This document shows positions 1-10,200 of a stretch of DNA of 63,331 bases, one piece after another; within the stretch, counting starts at the first letter, position 1, and every line of letters starts with the position of its first letter. The position numbers were made by a program, and so were the translations under genes. The notes beneath the pieces are model-generated. The model was not told the DNA's origin and did not search any database. It was given only the letters and a program-made list of their open reading frames with translations. The stretch lies in contig JAOAGY010000027.1 in assembly GCA_026415505.1 (NCBI GenBank), forward strand, positions 1-63,331, given 5' to 3'. This stretch comes from Chlorobiota bacterium (GTDB taxonomy: Bacteria; Bacteroidota; Ignavibacteria; Kapaibacteriales; NICIL-2).

Positions 1-19
1 AGATGTGTATAAGAGACAG
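1..19 (+). other. Nextera transposase mosaic-end adapter (sequencing artefact)
   Basis: The first 19 bases, AGATGTGTATAAGAGACAG, are exactly the Tn5/Nextera mosaic-end sequence used in library preparation. It is not genomic. It shows that the contig end was built from an untrimmed read and that the true sequence starts at about base 20. Confidence 0.97.
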
Positions 20-172
20 ACCCGTGACAACACTCTGCTGGATCAGCGCGAGGTGCCCTTCGACCTGGTGTTCGTGGACCGGGACCAGGCCAAGGCCGAC
101 GCCGAGCAGATGGTGTGGACCGAGCGGGGCGTGTCCATCACCCCCCTGCTCCCCGACCCCGACATCCCCTGA
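20..172 (+). CDS. 3' end of an unidentified gene (partial)
   Basis: An open frame enters directly from the adapter and runs 50 codons to a TGA at 170-172. It contains DQREVPFDLVFVDRDQAKAD and ends in LLPDPDIP. I do not recognise the family; the first part loosely recalls a thioredoxin/glutaredoxin-like fold. Nearly every third codon position is G or C, unlike genes further right but like the first ~130 codons of the next gene. It ends 21 bases before that gene, so both may belong to one operon in whatever genome this end came from. Confidence 0.45.
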   Translation, partial: TRDNTLLDQREVPFDLVFVDRDQAKADAEQMVWTERGVSITPLLPDPDIP

Positions 173-193
173 TCTCCCCCGACGGAGGCGCCC

Positions 194-1413
<1,220 letters not shown>

Positions 1414-1417
<4 letters not shown>

Positions 1418-2241
1418 GTCGGGCAGCGAAGATCGTTACATGGAACGTCAACGGCTTGCGTTCGGCGTACCGCAACGGTTTGCGTCACTACATCGAGCGA
1501 GAGCAACCTGACATTCTGTGTTTGCAGGAAATTCGTGCTACTCCCGATCAGCTCGATGCGACGATGCATCCGCCGGCAGAGTACCGCGCGTTCTACGCGC
1601 CGGCTCGCAATCGGAGTGGCTACAGCGGCGTGGCGATCTTTTCGCGTCTCGAACCCGACGCTGTCGTCGAAGGCATCGGAGTCGACCGCTTCGATCGTGA
1701 AGGGAGAGTGCTGCGCGCCGATTACGGTTCGATCTCGGTCGTGTCCGTTTATGCGCCGAAGGGCTACAGCCCCGACGACGCACGGAGCCAGCCGGAAAAG
1801 GTCGAGCGTCTTGCATTCAAGTTGGAGTTTTATCGGAAACTGACACGCTACGTCCGCACGCTCCGCGCAGGTGGGCGGCGAGTGATTCTGTGCGGAGATT
1901 TCAACACCGCGCATACCGAACTCGATCTGGCACGTCCCCGTGAAAACGAGCGCACCAGCGGTTTTTTGCCCGAAGAGCGCCGCGCATTCGACAAGCTGTT
2001 GGAGGCAGGGCTGGTGGATGTGTTCCGACGCTTTGTCTCCGATGGCGGTCACTACACCTGGTGGAGCCAGCGGCGCGGCGCACGCGAGCGGAATATCGGT
2101 TGGAGGATCGATTACCACTTGGTGGACGCCGAACTCGTGCCGCTGGTCACTGCTGCATACCTTCAGCCGGAGGTTCGCGGCAGCGACCACTGCCCAGCGG
2201 TGATCGCAATCGCAGCGTCGGCGTTTATTCCGAGCATGTGA
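1414..2241 (+). CDS. xthA: Exodeoxyribonuclease III (AP endonuclease)
   Basis: The product is 275 residues, the usual length for ExoIII, which cuts DNA at abasic sites and degrades 3' ends in base excision repair. Catalytic landmarks are all present: TWNVNGLR at the N-terminus, LQEI (metal-binding Glu), YSGVAIFSR, VYAPKG, GDFNTAH (Asp and Asn), RIDYHLV and the terminal GSDHCPA (Asp-His pair). No ATG precedes the conserved N-terminus. The start is taken as the TTG at 1414, which overlaps the previous stop as TTGA and gives (M)SRAAKIVTWNVNG. Expression is probably translationally coupled to the ligase gene. It converges on the next gene with a 24-base gap. Confidence 0.93.
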
Positions 2242-2265
2242 CAGTGAGCGAAGGCGGTCGAGCTG

Positions 2266-4686
2266 TCAGAAGTTGTATCGCAGACCGAGAAGAAATTGTA
2301 GTCGCTGAATCCTCCATTCAGCGTCGCTGAGAATGCTGCTCAGTGGATGGACGTACTGTGTTTCGAGCGTGACAACCCACCGGAGCGCTCCTGGTATGGG
2401 GCCAGCAATACCGAAACCGACTGCTGCTTCGGGGTACAATGTGCGGAGCGAGGACAATTGCTGTGTACGTGCGGAACCGAGTAGGCTGGAACCGATTGCT
2501 GGCGAAGGGAGCACAAAACGCCGCTCGATCGTCACCGACGACGATAACTGCACGGCAGCGCGAAGACCGCCCGACAGATACAGCTCGTATCGTCGCGAGC
2601 CGAGCTGGGCGGTCAATGCGGTCCATTCTGCCCCAACGCCGATGGCTACCGATGGTAAGCTCGGCTCGATTTGCGTTTCGGCTTGGACAGCGATGAGCGA
2701 GTCCGAGGGCAGTCGCAGCAGCGATGATGTCGAATCCGGTGACGAGAGTGCTTGTCCGTATGGCTCGACCGAGAGCCGCGCTACAATGCGCAAATGATCG
2801 TCGAGCGTGTAAGCGACGAGTGCACCGATACTCACGGCTCTACCGCTGGCATCCCCTGTCGGTCGCTCGAGCGACAGTCCACCGCTGGCTCGGAACGATG
2901 TGGTGTGGTCGTTAGCGGTGGCGATACCGTAAATACCAACTTGCCACGGTAAACGTGTGGGGCACTGCTCGGAAGTTGTGAACTCGAAACGTCGTTGCTG
3001 TGGATTGTAGCAGTACGTGAACGTCGCCACTGCTCGATTGGCTGCTGCGTCGATGAAAGCCAGCGTGATGGTGCCATCCTGTTCCGGATCGAGCGGATGA
3101 ATGTCGAATTCGGCTTGTGGTTGACCCGATTCGATGCGAGGCAGGTAGGCGCGGAGGTTCCGTGCATAGAGTGTAACGATGCTGTCGAGACCACGATCGG
3201 TGGGACGATCGTCTCGGACGACGATGTGGAGCGACTTGCCGCCAGGTTTGATGGTGAATGTACTCTGTGGCGGCAGCCGATCGCGCAGCGTGTCGAGGAC
3301 GATGAATGTTTGTCCGCCCATCGTTCCATAGGCATCGTATGCGTCGTAGCGATACCCGAAACCATACGAGTAAAGTCCGAACGGTTCATCGCCGACGATG
3401 GTATGGCTACCGTATTCCAGGCGCACTTGCGCGATGTAGTAGCTGCTGATCCCGATCGGTTCGAATGCAGTGCGTGGAAGCGGTCGTCCGTCGAGTCGGA
3501 TCGTACCGATGGCGTCTTCGCGCGCAACGACGTTGATGTAGTGTTCCCACGAACCTTGCACGGGTGTCGCGATCCGATACCGACGGACGAACTGCTGTGT
3601 CGGCGAGACGAGGATCATCATGGGATCGCCGATTTGATCCCCGTTGCCATAGCCCTGCGAGTACTGCGCAACGAGGATTGGTTTGTCGGCGGTGATTTGT
3701 ACGTGCCCTGTTTCGTTCTGTTCTTCGTAGTACTCGCCGGCATCGAGTACGGCGATGAGTGTTTGATTCTTGAAGACACGCGTTCGGTCGTTGGCTGCCA
3801 GAACTCGAAAAGTGTATCGCGAGCGCCCGCGGAGTTTGCCAATGTAGTAGTGTTTGCCCCACGCGCTGACGGGTGGGAGTTGCTCGACCAGATGGTTGCA
3901 TGCTGTCACGCCGGGTGGAACGTATGCGCACGTGTGTCCGCTGAACACGGCGATTGGTTTGTTGGCTTTGATGAACGTCCCGGTCAAGTCGCCCGTCCCC
4001 GCTGCGTAGAATTGCGCACGAACTTGATAGACTTGCCCACGTTGCAGCTCGATCGTATAGCCTTGGTGCAAGCCGTGTCCGTCGGTCGTCGGTGTCGTCG
4101 GAACGATCTCGACGCGTGTGTCGTCCTCGGTCGCAACGATAGCGAAAATCGGCGTCAATACTGCCGACAGTTTATTGTAGCAAATAGCTCGATATTCCGT
4201 CCCGAGCACAGTCGTCGGGAGCGCCAGATAGGTGTCGGTCGTCTGCACGCGGTGGTTGAGTGCATACACAGCGATTGGTGTCGTGCTCTGTATGTGAAGC
4301 GCTCGCATTTGAACACGTGGGAACGTGTCGAGTTCAGCTTCAGGTGTAATCCGTACCGATCGGATCGTACCAGCGGGAACGCTCATGCGGTGACGAAACG
4401 AGAGCGCCGGAATCTCCATCCTTACCTCGGCATCGTCTTCGGCTGTAATGAACACCTCCAGTTGAGCCGGTTCGTAGCTGCCGGGTTTTCCTGGATCTTG
4501 TTCGCGGAAATTCTTCATGAAGCACAGCCAAAAGTCGGTACCTTCGGAGTTGAGTACCCGCAGACGTGTCGCTGGAATCGTGTCGAGCTGTTGAGCGGTG
4601 CTGATAGCCGCTGACAACACCACAAACATGACGAGGGCAAAGATCTCGCCGCGGCGAATGACTTCTCTCACTTTGCAATGATACAT
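2266..4686 (-). CDS. IgGFc-binding-like surface domain fused to an outer-membrane beta-barrel
   Basis: This 806-residue protein starts at the ATG at 4686, which overlaps the previous gene's stop by 19 bases and gives a good signal peptide (residues 1-33, ending STAQQ). Residues ~40-440 resemble the IgGFc-binding protein N-terminal domain, with EGTDFWLCFMKNF, VYALNH, IVATEDDTRVEIVPT, KPIAVFSGHTC, VEQLPPVSAWGKHYY and KPILVAQYSQG. The last ~230 residues alternate polar and apolar positions and end in LLGLRYNF, a terminal Phe typical of outer-membrane barrels. A surface domain anchored by its own barrel is inferred. The paralogue at 22155-25121 has the same N-terminal domain but a T9SS-type tail. 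The ligand is unknown. Confidence 0.75.
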   Translation of the reverse strand: MYHCKVREVIRRGEIFALVMFVVLSAAISTAQQLDTIPATRLRVLNSEGTDFWLCFMKNFREQDPGKPGSYEPAQLEVFITAEDDAEVRMEIPALSFRHRMSVPAGTIRSVRITPEAELDTFPRVQMRALHIQSTTPIAVYALNHRVQTTDTYLALPTTVLGTEYRAICYNKLSAVLTPIFAIVATEDDTRVEIVPTTPTTDGHGLHQGYTIELQRGQVYQVRAQFYAAGTGDLTGTFIKANKPIAVFSGHTCAYVPPGVTACNHLVEQLPPVSAWGKHYYIGKLRGRSRYTFRVLAANDRTRVFKNQTLIAVLDAGEYYEEQNETGHVQITADKPILVAQYSQGYGNGDQIGDPMMILVSPTQQFVRRYRIATPVQGSWEHYINVVAREDAIGTIRLDGRPLPRTAFEPIGISSYYIAQVRLEYGSHTIVGDEPFGLYSYGFGYRYDAYDAYGTMGGQTFIVLDTLRDRLPPQSTFTIKPGGKSLHIVVRDDRPTDRGLDSIVTLYARNLRAYLPRIESGQPQAEFDIHPLDPEQDGTITLAFIDAAANRAVATFTYCYNPQQRRFEFTTSEQCPTRLPWQVGIYGIATANDHTTSFRASGGLSLERPTGDASGRAVSIGALVAYTLDDHLRIVARLSVEPYGQALSSPDSTSSLLRLPSDSLIAVQAETQIEPSLPSVAIGVGAEWTALTAQLGSRRYELYLSGGLRAAVQLSSSVTIERRFVLPSPAIGSSLLGSARTQQLSSLRTLYPEAAVGFGIAGPIPGALRWVVTLETQYVHPLSSILSDAEWRIQRLQFLLGLRYNF

Positions 4687-5417
4687 GGTGCGATCAAAAC
4701 GTGCCCATTGACACGCAGGCACAAATGGTACATCCCCGCCGACGTCGCGTTGCGGTCGAGCGTCAGTTCGACGGTGTGGGGACCGGCAGGCAAGCGCCCC
4801 CATGTCCACTGCATCAGCTCTCTGCCGAGCGGATCGTACAGAAGCAGCGTCGGCTCGGCGCTACCGGCCAGCCAAAACGTGACGCGAAAACGATCGCCCT
4901 CGATCGGATGCGGAGCGATGGGACCGATCGCATTCGATGGTTCGACGACCAGCGGCAACGCCGGATCGAGCGCGATCGTCCCGCCGTCGATGCGAACAGC
5001 GAGCGGTCGGCTGTTCCGATAAATAGCGACGTCGGAAAATCGTGCTGGCGAACTACCGCTCCACAAAATCGTGCAGCGTGCGACAAGCTCCAACCGCGTC
5101 ACCGAGCGCAGACAAACCAGACGCACCGTGTATTGCCCGTCGCCGGTCGGCAGCGTTTCGTCGGTGGTGGCGATCGTTCGGGCGTCGTTTGGGAACTTTG
5201 CCGCGAGGTCTCCGATAGCGAGCGCCGCACGCGAATAGACCAAGCGTACATCGAGCGTATCGCCGGCAGCGGCAGCTGTCTCGACCACGATCGGTAGCAC
5301 AGCCACGGTGCCTCGATCGAGCGAGGTGTCGGGCAATGTCACGGCAGCTACCTGCGCACATACGCGGAGCGTCGCACATGCAGTCAGTGCCAATCGCAGC
5401 AATCGTCGAGCTGTCAT
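4668..5417 (-). CDS. Secreted protein with T9SS type A-like sorting domain
   Basis: The protein has 249 residues, with a signal peptide ending near RVCAQ. The last ~85 residues look like a T9SS C-terminal sorting domain: APHPIEGDRFRV, LLLYDPLGREL, LPAGPHTVEL and SAGMYHLCLRVNG, ending in AK. The middle has no recognised domain. ATG 5417 is chosen over an in-frame ATG at 5435, because a TATTTTTG promoter element lies at 5441-5448 and would leave no leader for the upstream start. It is the first gene of a two-gene minus-strand unit with the barrel fusion downstream. The tail predicts export through the outer membrane by T9SS; the role is unknown. Confidence 0.7.
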   Translation of the reverse strand: MTARRLLRLALTACATLRVCAQVAAVTLPDTSLDRGTVAVLPIVVETAAAAGDTLDVRLVYSRAALAIGDLAAKFPNDARTIATTDETLPTGDGQYTVRLVCLRSVTRLELVARCTILWSGSSPARFSDVAIYRNSRPLAVRIDGGTIALDPALPLVVEPSNAIGPIAPHPIEGDRFRVTFWLAGSAEPTLLLYDPLGRELMQWTWGRLPAGPHTVELTLDRNATSAGMYHLCLRVNGHVLIAPCIIAK

Positions 5418-5598
5418 GTCGGAGCGGAATCGCATTCGAACAAAAATACGCTCGATTCGAAAGGACGCGGTGCTCGTTGCGGCAGGGCAGCTCGCCTGCT
5501 CGATCCAAACGCCAACGAATTTTCAAGTGGTATCGGCGGCTGAAACAGTCGCCGTCACAAATGCGAAAAAATGTCCCCGATTTTTGGGTGAATAGCTC
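5418..5598. promoter_or_regulatory. Divergent intergenic region with minus-strand -7 element
   Basis: This 181-base region separates divergent secreted-protein genes. On the minus strand TATTTTTG at 5448-5441 matches the Bacteroidota -7 consensus TAnnTTTG. I see no clear -33 TTTG at the right spacing. On the plus strand GATTTTTG near 5578-5585 is a one-mismatch candidate for the gene starting at 5599. No terminator is seen. Confidence 0.4.
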
Positions 5599-7254
5599 GT
5601 GAAGTTTGTATCACAAAGTGCGGCAATCGCTATGCAAGCGACGTTCGTTTTCTTCTCGGTGCTCATGCTTGCTGTGACGCTGCTTCCAGCCCAATGGATC
5701 CGCGTCAATGGCTCATTCGGTGCGTCGGCTGATGCTTACCGTGCCGTCGGAAACACCGCACGGCTGCCATCGGAAACCTACCGGGCAGTCGGGCGCCTGA
5801 GCTTCGTGCTGGCAGACCAAATCGAGCTGCCGATCGAGCTGTATCTCAACAGCGGGCAGATCGGTTTTCAGCAGCCGTTCAATCAATTCGGCATCACGCC
5901 ACGGTTCGGATGGCTCCAACTCTACGGCGGATGGTATTCGGCACGCGTGTCGGATTTCACATTCGGCGATCTGCGGATTCTCGGCGGTGGCGCAGAGCTT
6001 TCGCCTGGTGCGTTTCGATTGGCGGTGCATTACGGCTACACGCGCCAAGCGCGCGATCCCGACACGGCATACGCATTTTTTGGTGAATACCGCCGACGTG
6101 TCATCATCGGCAAGCTTGGCTACGAAGCCCACGACGGCAGCTTTTTCACCATCCAGGCGATGACCTCGCATGACGAAGCCGGCTCAATCCGCCGCGACAG
6201 TCTCACGCCGACGCCGCAGGCAAATGCGGTGCTGTCGCTGGCTGGTGGTGTTGCAGCGTTCAACGGTGCTGTCCGACTCCGCGGGGAAGTCGCTACGGGA
6301 TTGTTCACCAACAACATCACCGCCGGTGTCGATAGCGCTCTCGCGGCGAACATCCCGTCGGCTCTGCAGCAGCTTATCCCGACGAATGCAACCTCGAACA
6401 TCGACGGTGCGGCACGGCTCAATCTGACGATCACGCCGAGCGCAATGTGGGGAATCACACTCGACGGGCAGTGGATCGGACCAGGCTTTGTCACGCTCGG
6501 CTATGCGCAACTGCTCAACGATCTGCTCGACCTGAGTGCATCGCCTTACGTGCGTTTCCTCGACGGCAAACTCTCGCTTCGAGCCACCGTCGGACGCCGC
6601 GCCAACAACCTCCGCCGAACACGCATCGCGACCATCGAGCGCTGGACGGTCAACACAGGTGCCAACTGGCAAATCAGCGACGCATTCGGTGTGGATGTGC
6701 AGTACGGGCAGTACACGATGACCTCCGACCACGCCAACGATACGCTCCGCGCCGATAACCGCATGCAGACAATGACGCTCTCGCCAACATGGCGGTTTGC
6801 TGCCGGCGGGACCGATCACTTCGTGTCGGCATCGCTGACCTACCAACGCACGACCGACAACAACATCGTCAGCGGGCGGTACGGTACAAACTCGGCACTG
6901 AGTGCATCGGCATCGCATTCGGTGCAGCTACCGTCCAAGCTCGGTCTGAGCACCTCGCTCAGCTACAATCGCACGGAAACGTATCTGCAGAACATCAGTT
7001 TCGCCACGCTCAGCGAGTCGGTGACGTATCCGTTCGCCGAACGCTGGACAGCGCGTGGGACGCTTGGTGTGAATGCGACGAGCACGACGCGAACGACGCT
7101 GCAACTGCTGCTCCGCGCTGCGCTGACGTATTCGCTCGGCGACTGGGGCAGCCTGACACTGCAACTGATGAACAACACATTCGACCTGACTGCGCAGCAA
7201 GGTAACCGCTACAGCGAGCTGTTCGGGAGCCTGCAGTACGCAGTCAGCTTTTGA
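5599..7254 (+). CDS. Outer-membrane beta-barrel protein of the TANFOR-like cluster
   Basis: The predicted protein is 551 residues (GTG 5599; an in-frame ATG at 5632 would give 540 and still keep the signal peptide MQATFVFFSVLMLAV). After the signal, the sequence is amphipathic beta strands with aromatic girdle residues throughout, such as FGWLQLYGGWYSARVSDF and ISDAFGVDVQYGQYT. It ends in SLQYAVSF, a C-terminal Phe typical of barrels. No named family was recognised. It is the first gene of a plus-strand run and is followed 27 bases later by the 2453-residue giant. An outer-membrane pore or anchor for that protein is an inference from position only. Confidence 0.65.
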   Translation: MKFVSQSAAIAMQATFVFFSVLMLAVTLLPAQWIRVNGSFGASADAYRAVGNTARLPSETYRAVGRLSFVLADQIELPIELYLNSGQIGFQQPFNQFGITPRFGWLQLYGGWYSARVSDFTFGDLRILGGGAELSPGAFRLAVHYGYTRQARDPDTAYAFFGEYRRRVIIGKLGYEAHDGSFFTIQAMTSHDEAGSIRRDSLTPTPQANAVLSLAGGVAAFNGAVRLRGEVATGLFTNNITAGVDSALAANIPSALQQLIPTNATSNIDGAARLNLTITPSAMWGITLDGQWIGPGFVTLGYAQLLNDLLDLSASPYVRFLDGKLSLRATVGRRANNLRRTRIATIERWTVNTGANWQISDAFGVDVQYGQYTMTSDHANDTLRADNRMQTMTLSPTWRFAAGGTDHFVSASLTYQRTTDNNIVSGRYGTNSALSASASHSVQLPSKLGLSTSLSYNRTETYLQNISFATLSESVTYPFAERWTARGTLGVNATSTTRTTLQLLLRAALTYSLGDWGSLTLQLMNNTFDLTAQQGNRYSELFGSLQYAVSF

Positions 7255-7281
7255 GCATGTTCAACTTTCTGCGGAGGACCA

Positions 7282-10200
7282 ATGCTGGTTCGACGTGTCC
7301 TCGTGGCGCTTGCGTGCTGCATCGGCTCGCTGGCAGCTCAGCCGTTTACCGTCTCGGTCCTTGTGCGCAATCCCGCTCCAACGTCGCTGGAGACGTGGCG
7401 CACCGACCCGACCATCGTTCGGGTGATGCTCACCAACACAGGAACGACTGCACGCGAGGTCGTGCTCGGCATCGTGCTGACCAATCGCACGACCGGTCAA
7501 ACGGTGTCCACGAACAACTCGCATCCCTGCATGCCGGTCTTCCGGCTGGCAGGCGGGGAAACACGCATGCTCGACGGACCCGACCTCATCTGCGAAAACG
7601 CACTCGTCATTGACCCCGCGATTCGGAATTCGATCATCACAGCCGGTGCGATTCCCGAAGGCGATTACGAATTCTGCGTCAGTGTGCTCGATGCCGTTGA
7701 CCGCCGCACGGAACTTGCCACCACTGGCGCTCGCTGTGCGACGTCGCGCATCGTCTGGCCAGAGCCGCCGGTGCTCGTTCGCCCCTTGAGTAGCGATCCG
7801 GCGCAGCGCTGCGATGCGGCGATCCAGCTTCAGTGGCAACCGCTGACGCCTGTACCCCCCGGCGGTGTGCAGTACCGCGTCCGTGTCGTCGGCATGTTCG
7901 AAGGGCAATTGCCCCGCCAAGCGTTGGAAGCTGCAACGCGCACTGAAACCGTTGCCGACGAAGTCGTCGCTACGACGACGTACATCATTGCACCGAACAA
8001 TCCCGTCCTGCTGGATTTGGTACAGCGGCGCTCGCCGCGTCTGGTCGGTCTTGCCTGGCAAGTGGAAGCACAAGACCCGAGCGGACGACCGATTGCCACA
8101 CGCGGTGGCACGCGCGGGAGAAGCGACATCGGCACGTTCACCGTGGAATGCCCCGATGCCGGTTCGGTTGCTTCGTGCAGCGGGACGATGACGCTCCAAG
8201 GCTATTACCCCGTCCCCAGCGACACGATTCCATGGGTGCCGCCGCTTTTGGTCGTGCAGTGGGGACCGTACTGCGACGACGTGCTGCGCATGCAGTACAC
8301 GCTGACGCTCACCGATGACGCCAGTGGAAGCGGCTACACCAACAGCCGCACGCTTTCCTGGCCACGCGGTCCCATCGAAGGACAAGGGCTTTCCGGACAG
8401 TCGAACGCGCACGAGCGGGCGCGGCTTATCATCGTCAATCAGTGGGACGACCGCGGGGCGTTTGTGGAGTGGAATCGTCAGCTCCGCCGCGGTGCGACGT
8501 ATCGCTGGACGGTTGCCGCAACCTTCACCCGTCGCGAGGGACGAGACGAGCGCACCTACACACCCACGTCGGCAGAGCAGCGCTTCAACCTCGGTTTGCG
8601 AATGCCGACCGAACCAAGCCCCGCCGACGGTGCAACGCTCACGACGCGACGCGGTCTGACGCTGCGCTGGACGATACCGCAGCCGACGTCCATCGCACGC
8701 GAGTATCTTGCCGATTTGGTCACGCTGCGCGGCAGCAGCTCCAGCGGGATGCTCTTCGGAGAAGCGCGGGAAGTCGTCCGTGTTCTCGTCGCCCGCGATA
8801 CGACGTTCCGCTCGCCGATCGCCAGTCGCACACTTACCATCCCCGAAAGCGGCAACTTCACCAGCTTCGACGAGCGTGTGCGGGAGCTGTTCGGCTCGAA
8901 AAACGTCACCTGGAGCGAGCTGGAACTCGCCGATGGCGACTATTTCTGGCGCGTCGAATACTGCAATCCCTCCGATACATCGCAGACGTATCGGCGGGGT
9001 CCGATCTGGCGCTTTCGGGTCGGCTCCAGCGTCTCGGCGAGCGAGTGTGTGCGGCTCCGCCCGCATGTGCCCGAACATCGCTCGACCGTGAGCACGCCGA
9101 GCGACGGTCGCATTCGCTTTTCCATCGTCGCCGAGCCGGGAATCCGCCTCGATGCCGTTACCGGATGCCGCGTGCGCATCTGGCAGATGACGAGCGCCAG
9201 CGAAGACCCCGCAGCCGTGCGTGGACGCAGCCCCATGCTGGACGTAACAGTTTCGACTGGCGAAGGGCGACTCCCACTGGCTGAGCTCGGCAGCGGCGCG
9301 ATTGCGCTCAGCTTCATCAATGCCGAAGGAGCGCGCCACAGCTTCACTGCAACGAACGGGCAAACCTACTTGTGGGAATGCGAGCTGCAATACGACGGCA
9401 CTCGCATCCGCTCCGATGGGACGCGATGCGATGTCAGTCGCTCGGTGTGCGAAGGCACCTTCACCTTCCGCGCCGGCGAGTGCAACGATCCGTGCGAAGC
9501 ACCCCTGCCGTCCAACCGCACACCGCTCAGTGGACCTCTCGCTGTCGGCGACGTCATTCGCATCGGGCATTTCGAAGCGGAGCTGACCAGGGTCAGCGGA
9601 CCCAACGACAACCTCTCGGGCGAAGCACTCGTGCGGCTGCCATGGCTGGGGATTCGCATCCGCACGCAGTTTTCGGGAATTGCTGTCAACACCGATCGCC
9701 AGGTCTATAGCGGGCAATTAGAAGCAGCGCAAGCAACAGGCTCGGGGCTGACCCAGGAGCAAGCCAATGCCCTCAGTTCGACACTGGGACTTACCGCAGA
9801 GCAGCTTTCCACCATAGACCGATTCATTGCCGACCACAACCGCTTTGTGAGTGTTTTTACTGCCAATCAACCAGTCGAAATGCCGATCGGCTTCGACCGC
9901 ACCATCGAGGGTTTCCGCGTTGCGGTCGGAATCATCGGTATGGTGTTCCAGCCGACGGGAGCGCGACTCAACCTCGTGCACGTGCAACCGCTGCCGTGGC
10001 TCGGTCCAGGGCAGTCGCTCGGCTTCGGCGTGCGGAACGTGTGCTTTTCGCCGAATGGTTTGGGGCGGTCGCTCGACATTTATTTGGCGAGCGATCTCGG
10101 CTATCGTGCCAGTGACGATTCGTGGGCGATCAATCTCAAAGCACCGCAGCCGGCGCGCAGCGGTTTGCCCGCCGATTCCGGAACGTACGTGCGCATTCGG

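Noticed and set aside
7261-9717. Minus-strand open frame of 818 codons opposite the giant TANFOR-like gene
   Set aside because: No signal peptide or domain is seen; the composition is His/Arg/Ala-rich shadow typical of the antisense of GC-rich genes; the plus strand has a clear signal peptide and domain order.
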